This document shows, one piece after another, positions 4,833-5,128 of a stretch of 5,128 bases of DNA. Every line of letters begins with the position of its first letter. Positions within the stretch are counted from its first letter, which is position 1. Made by a program: the position numbers and the translations under genes. Location: NCBI GenBank assembly GCA_030681635.1, contig JAUXRT010000158.1:1-5128 (forward strand), given 5' to 3'. This stretch comes from Reyranella sp. Lineage in GTDB: Bacteria > Pseudomonadota > Alphaproteobacteria > Reyranellales > Reyranellaceae. Below the pieces are notes generated by a model. That model saw nothing but the letters and a program-made list of their open reading frames with translations. It was not told the DNA's origin and made no database searches.

Positions 4833-5128
4833 ATGGCCAACGGACATTCCCACCAGACCGACGTCGTCATTGTAGGCGCGGGCCCCGTGGGCCTGTTCGC
4901 CGTGTTCGAGTGCGGCATGGTCCGGCTCAACTGCCATGTCGTCGATGTGCTCGACGACGCCGGTGGCCAGTGCACGGCGCTCTATCCCGAAAAGCCGATC
5001 TACGACATCCCGGGCTTTCCCCGCATCGAGGCGGCCGAGCTGGTGGTTCGCCTGAAGGCGCAAGCCGCGCCCTTTCGGCCCGTCTATCACCTCGGCGAGC
5101 AGGTCCAGGCGCTGGAGGCGCTGAGCGG
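4833..5128 (+). CDS. Ferredoxin/flavodoxin--NADP+ reductase, TrxR-like type, 3' partial
   Basis: N-terminal 98 residues of an FAD enzyme that exchanges electrons between NADPH and ferredoxin. The FAD-binding Rossmann motif is VVIVGAGPVGLFA (11-23, GxGxxG at 15-20), followed by CHVVDVLDDAGGQCTALYPEKP (34-55) and IYDIPGFP (56-63). The GGQCTALYPEKPIYDIP segment is characteristic of the thioredoxin-reductase-like ferredoxin reductases (family of Bacillus YumC and Rhodopseudomonas FNR) rather than true thioredoxin reductases. The central region, where TrxR has its CxxC, lies beyond the window, so its absence cannot be checked. Family members are about 340 residues, so roughly 70% is missing. The ATG at 4833 gives a normal short N-terminus; only AGGG (4827-4830), two bases from the ATG, precedes it, so the leader may be very short. 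A natural substrate would be the ISC ferredoxin encoded upstream, by inference. Confidence 0.9.
   Translation, partial: MANGHSHQTDVVIVGAGPVGLFAVFECGMVRLNCHVVDVLDDAGGQCTALYPEKPIYDIPGFPRIEAAELVVRLKAQAAPFRPVYHLGEQVQALEALS

Noticed and set aside
4719..5090. 123-codon minus-strand frame over the tRNA and reductase start
   Set aside because: It crosses the tRNA gene and the terminator and is antisense to the clear FAD-binding motif of the reductase, so it is a shadow frame.
1..5128. A new defence, mobile or biosynthetic system
   Set aside because: Every substantial reading frame belongs to a recognisable housekeeping or envelope family. No transposase, integrase, toxin pair or att-like repeat around the tRNA was found within the window.

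Overview
This GC-rich window (about two-thirds G+C by eye) looks like chromosomal DNA of an alphaproteobacterium, possibly Rhodospirillales-like. The class call rests on the MnmA variant, the tandem glycine-zipper lipoproteins, the thioredoxin-reductase-like ferredoxin reductase, and the Caulobacter-like promoter in front of the tRNA gene. The order-level placement is only a guess. All genes read on the + strand and the region is densely packed, with no gene-free stretch longer than about 60 bases.

Positions 1-2315 are the 3' end of an ISC iron-sulfur cluster assembly operon: hscA (5' end outside the window), fdx and iscX. Gaps are 11 and 25 nt and each downstream gene has its own Shine-Dalgarno sequence. 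HscA is the Hsp70 that acts on cluster-loaded IscU, Fdx supplies electrons, and IscX is a small acidic partner of IscS. The upstream isc genes (iscS, iscU, iscA, hscB) are expected to the left.

Positions 2374-3467 hold two adjacent paralogous SlyB-like lipoproteins with a glycine-zipper hairpin, evidently from a tandem duplication. Positions 3521-4648 encode MnmA, the tRNA U34 2-thiolase. Its start has no good Shine-Dalgarno sequence but lies just after a TATATA element, suggesting a short-leader or leaderless mRNA. The mnmA stop codon lies inside a perfect TTGACA -35 box for an elongator tRNA-Met(CAT) gene (4686-4762), which is followed by a strong intrinsic terminator. From 4833 to the window end is the N-terminal part of a ferredoxin--NADP+ reductase.

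The genes share a plausible theme. Fdx needs a reductase, and one is encoded 2.7 kb downstream. MnmA needs persulfide sulfur, usually from IscS. MnmA also carries a CxxC plus distal Cys arrangement, reminiscent of iron-sulfur-dependent tRNA thiolases. This is inference from proximity and motifs. I see no mobile element, CRISPR array or clearly new system. The most interesting points are the MnmA cysteine pattern, the lipoprotein duplication and the stop-codon/promoter overlap.
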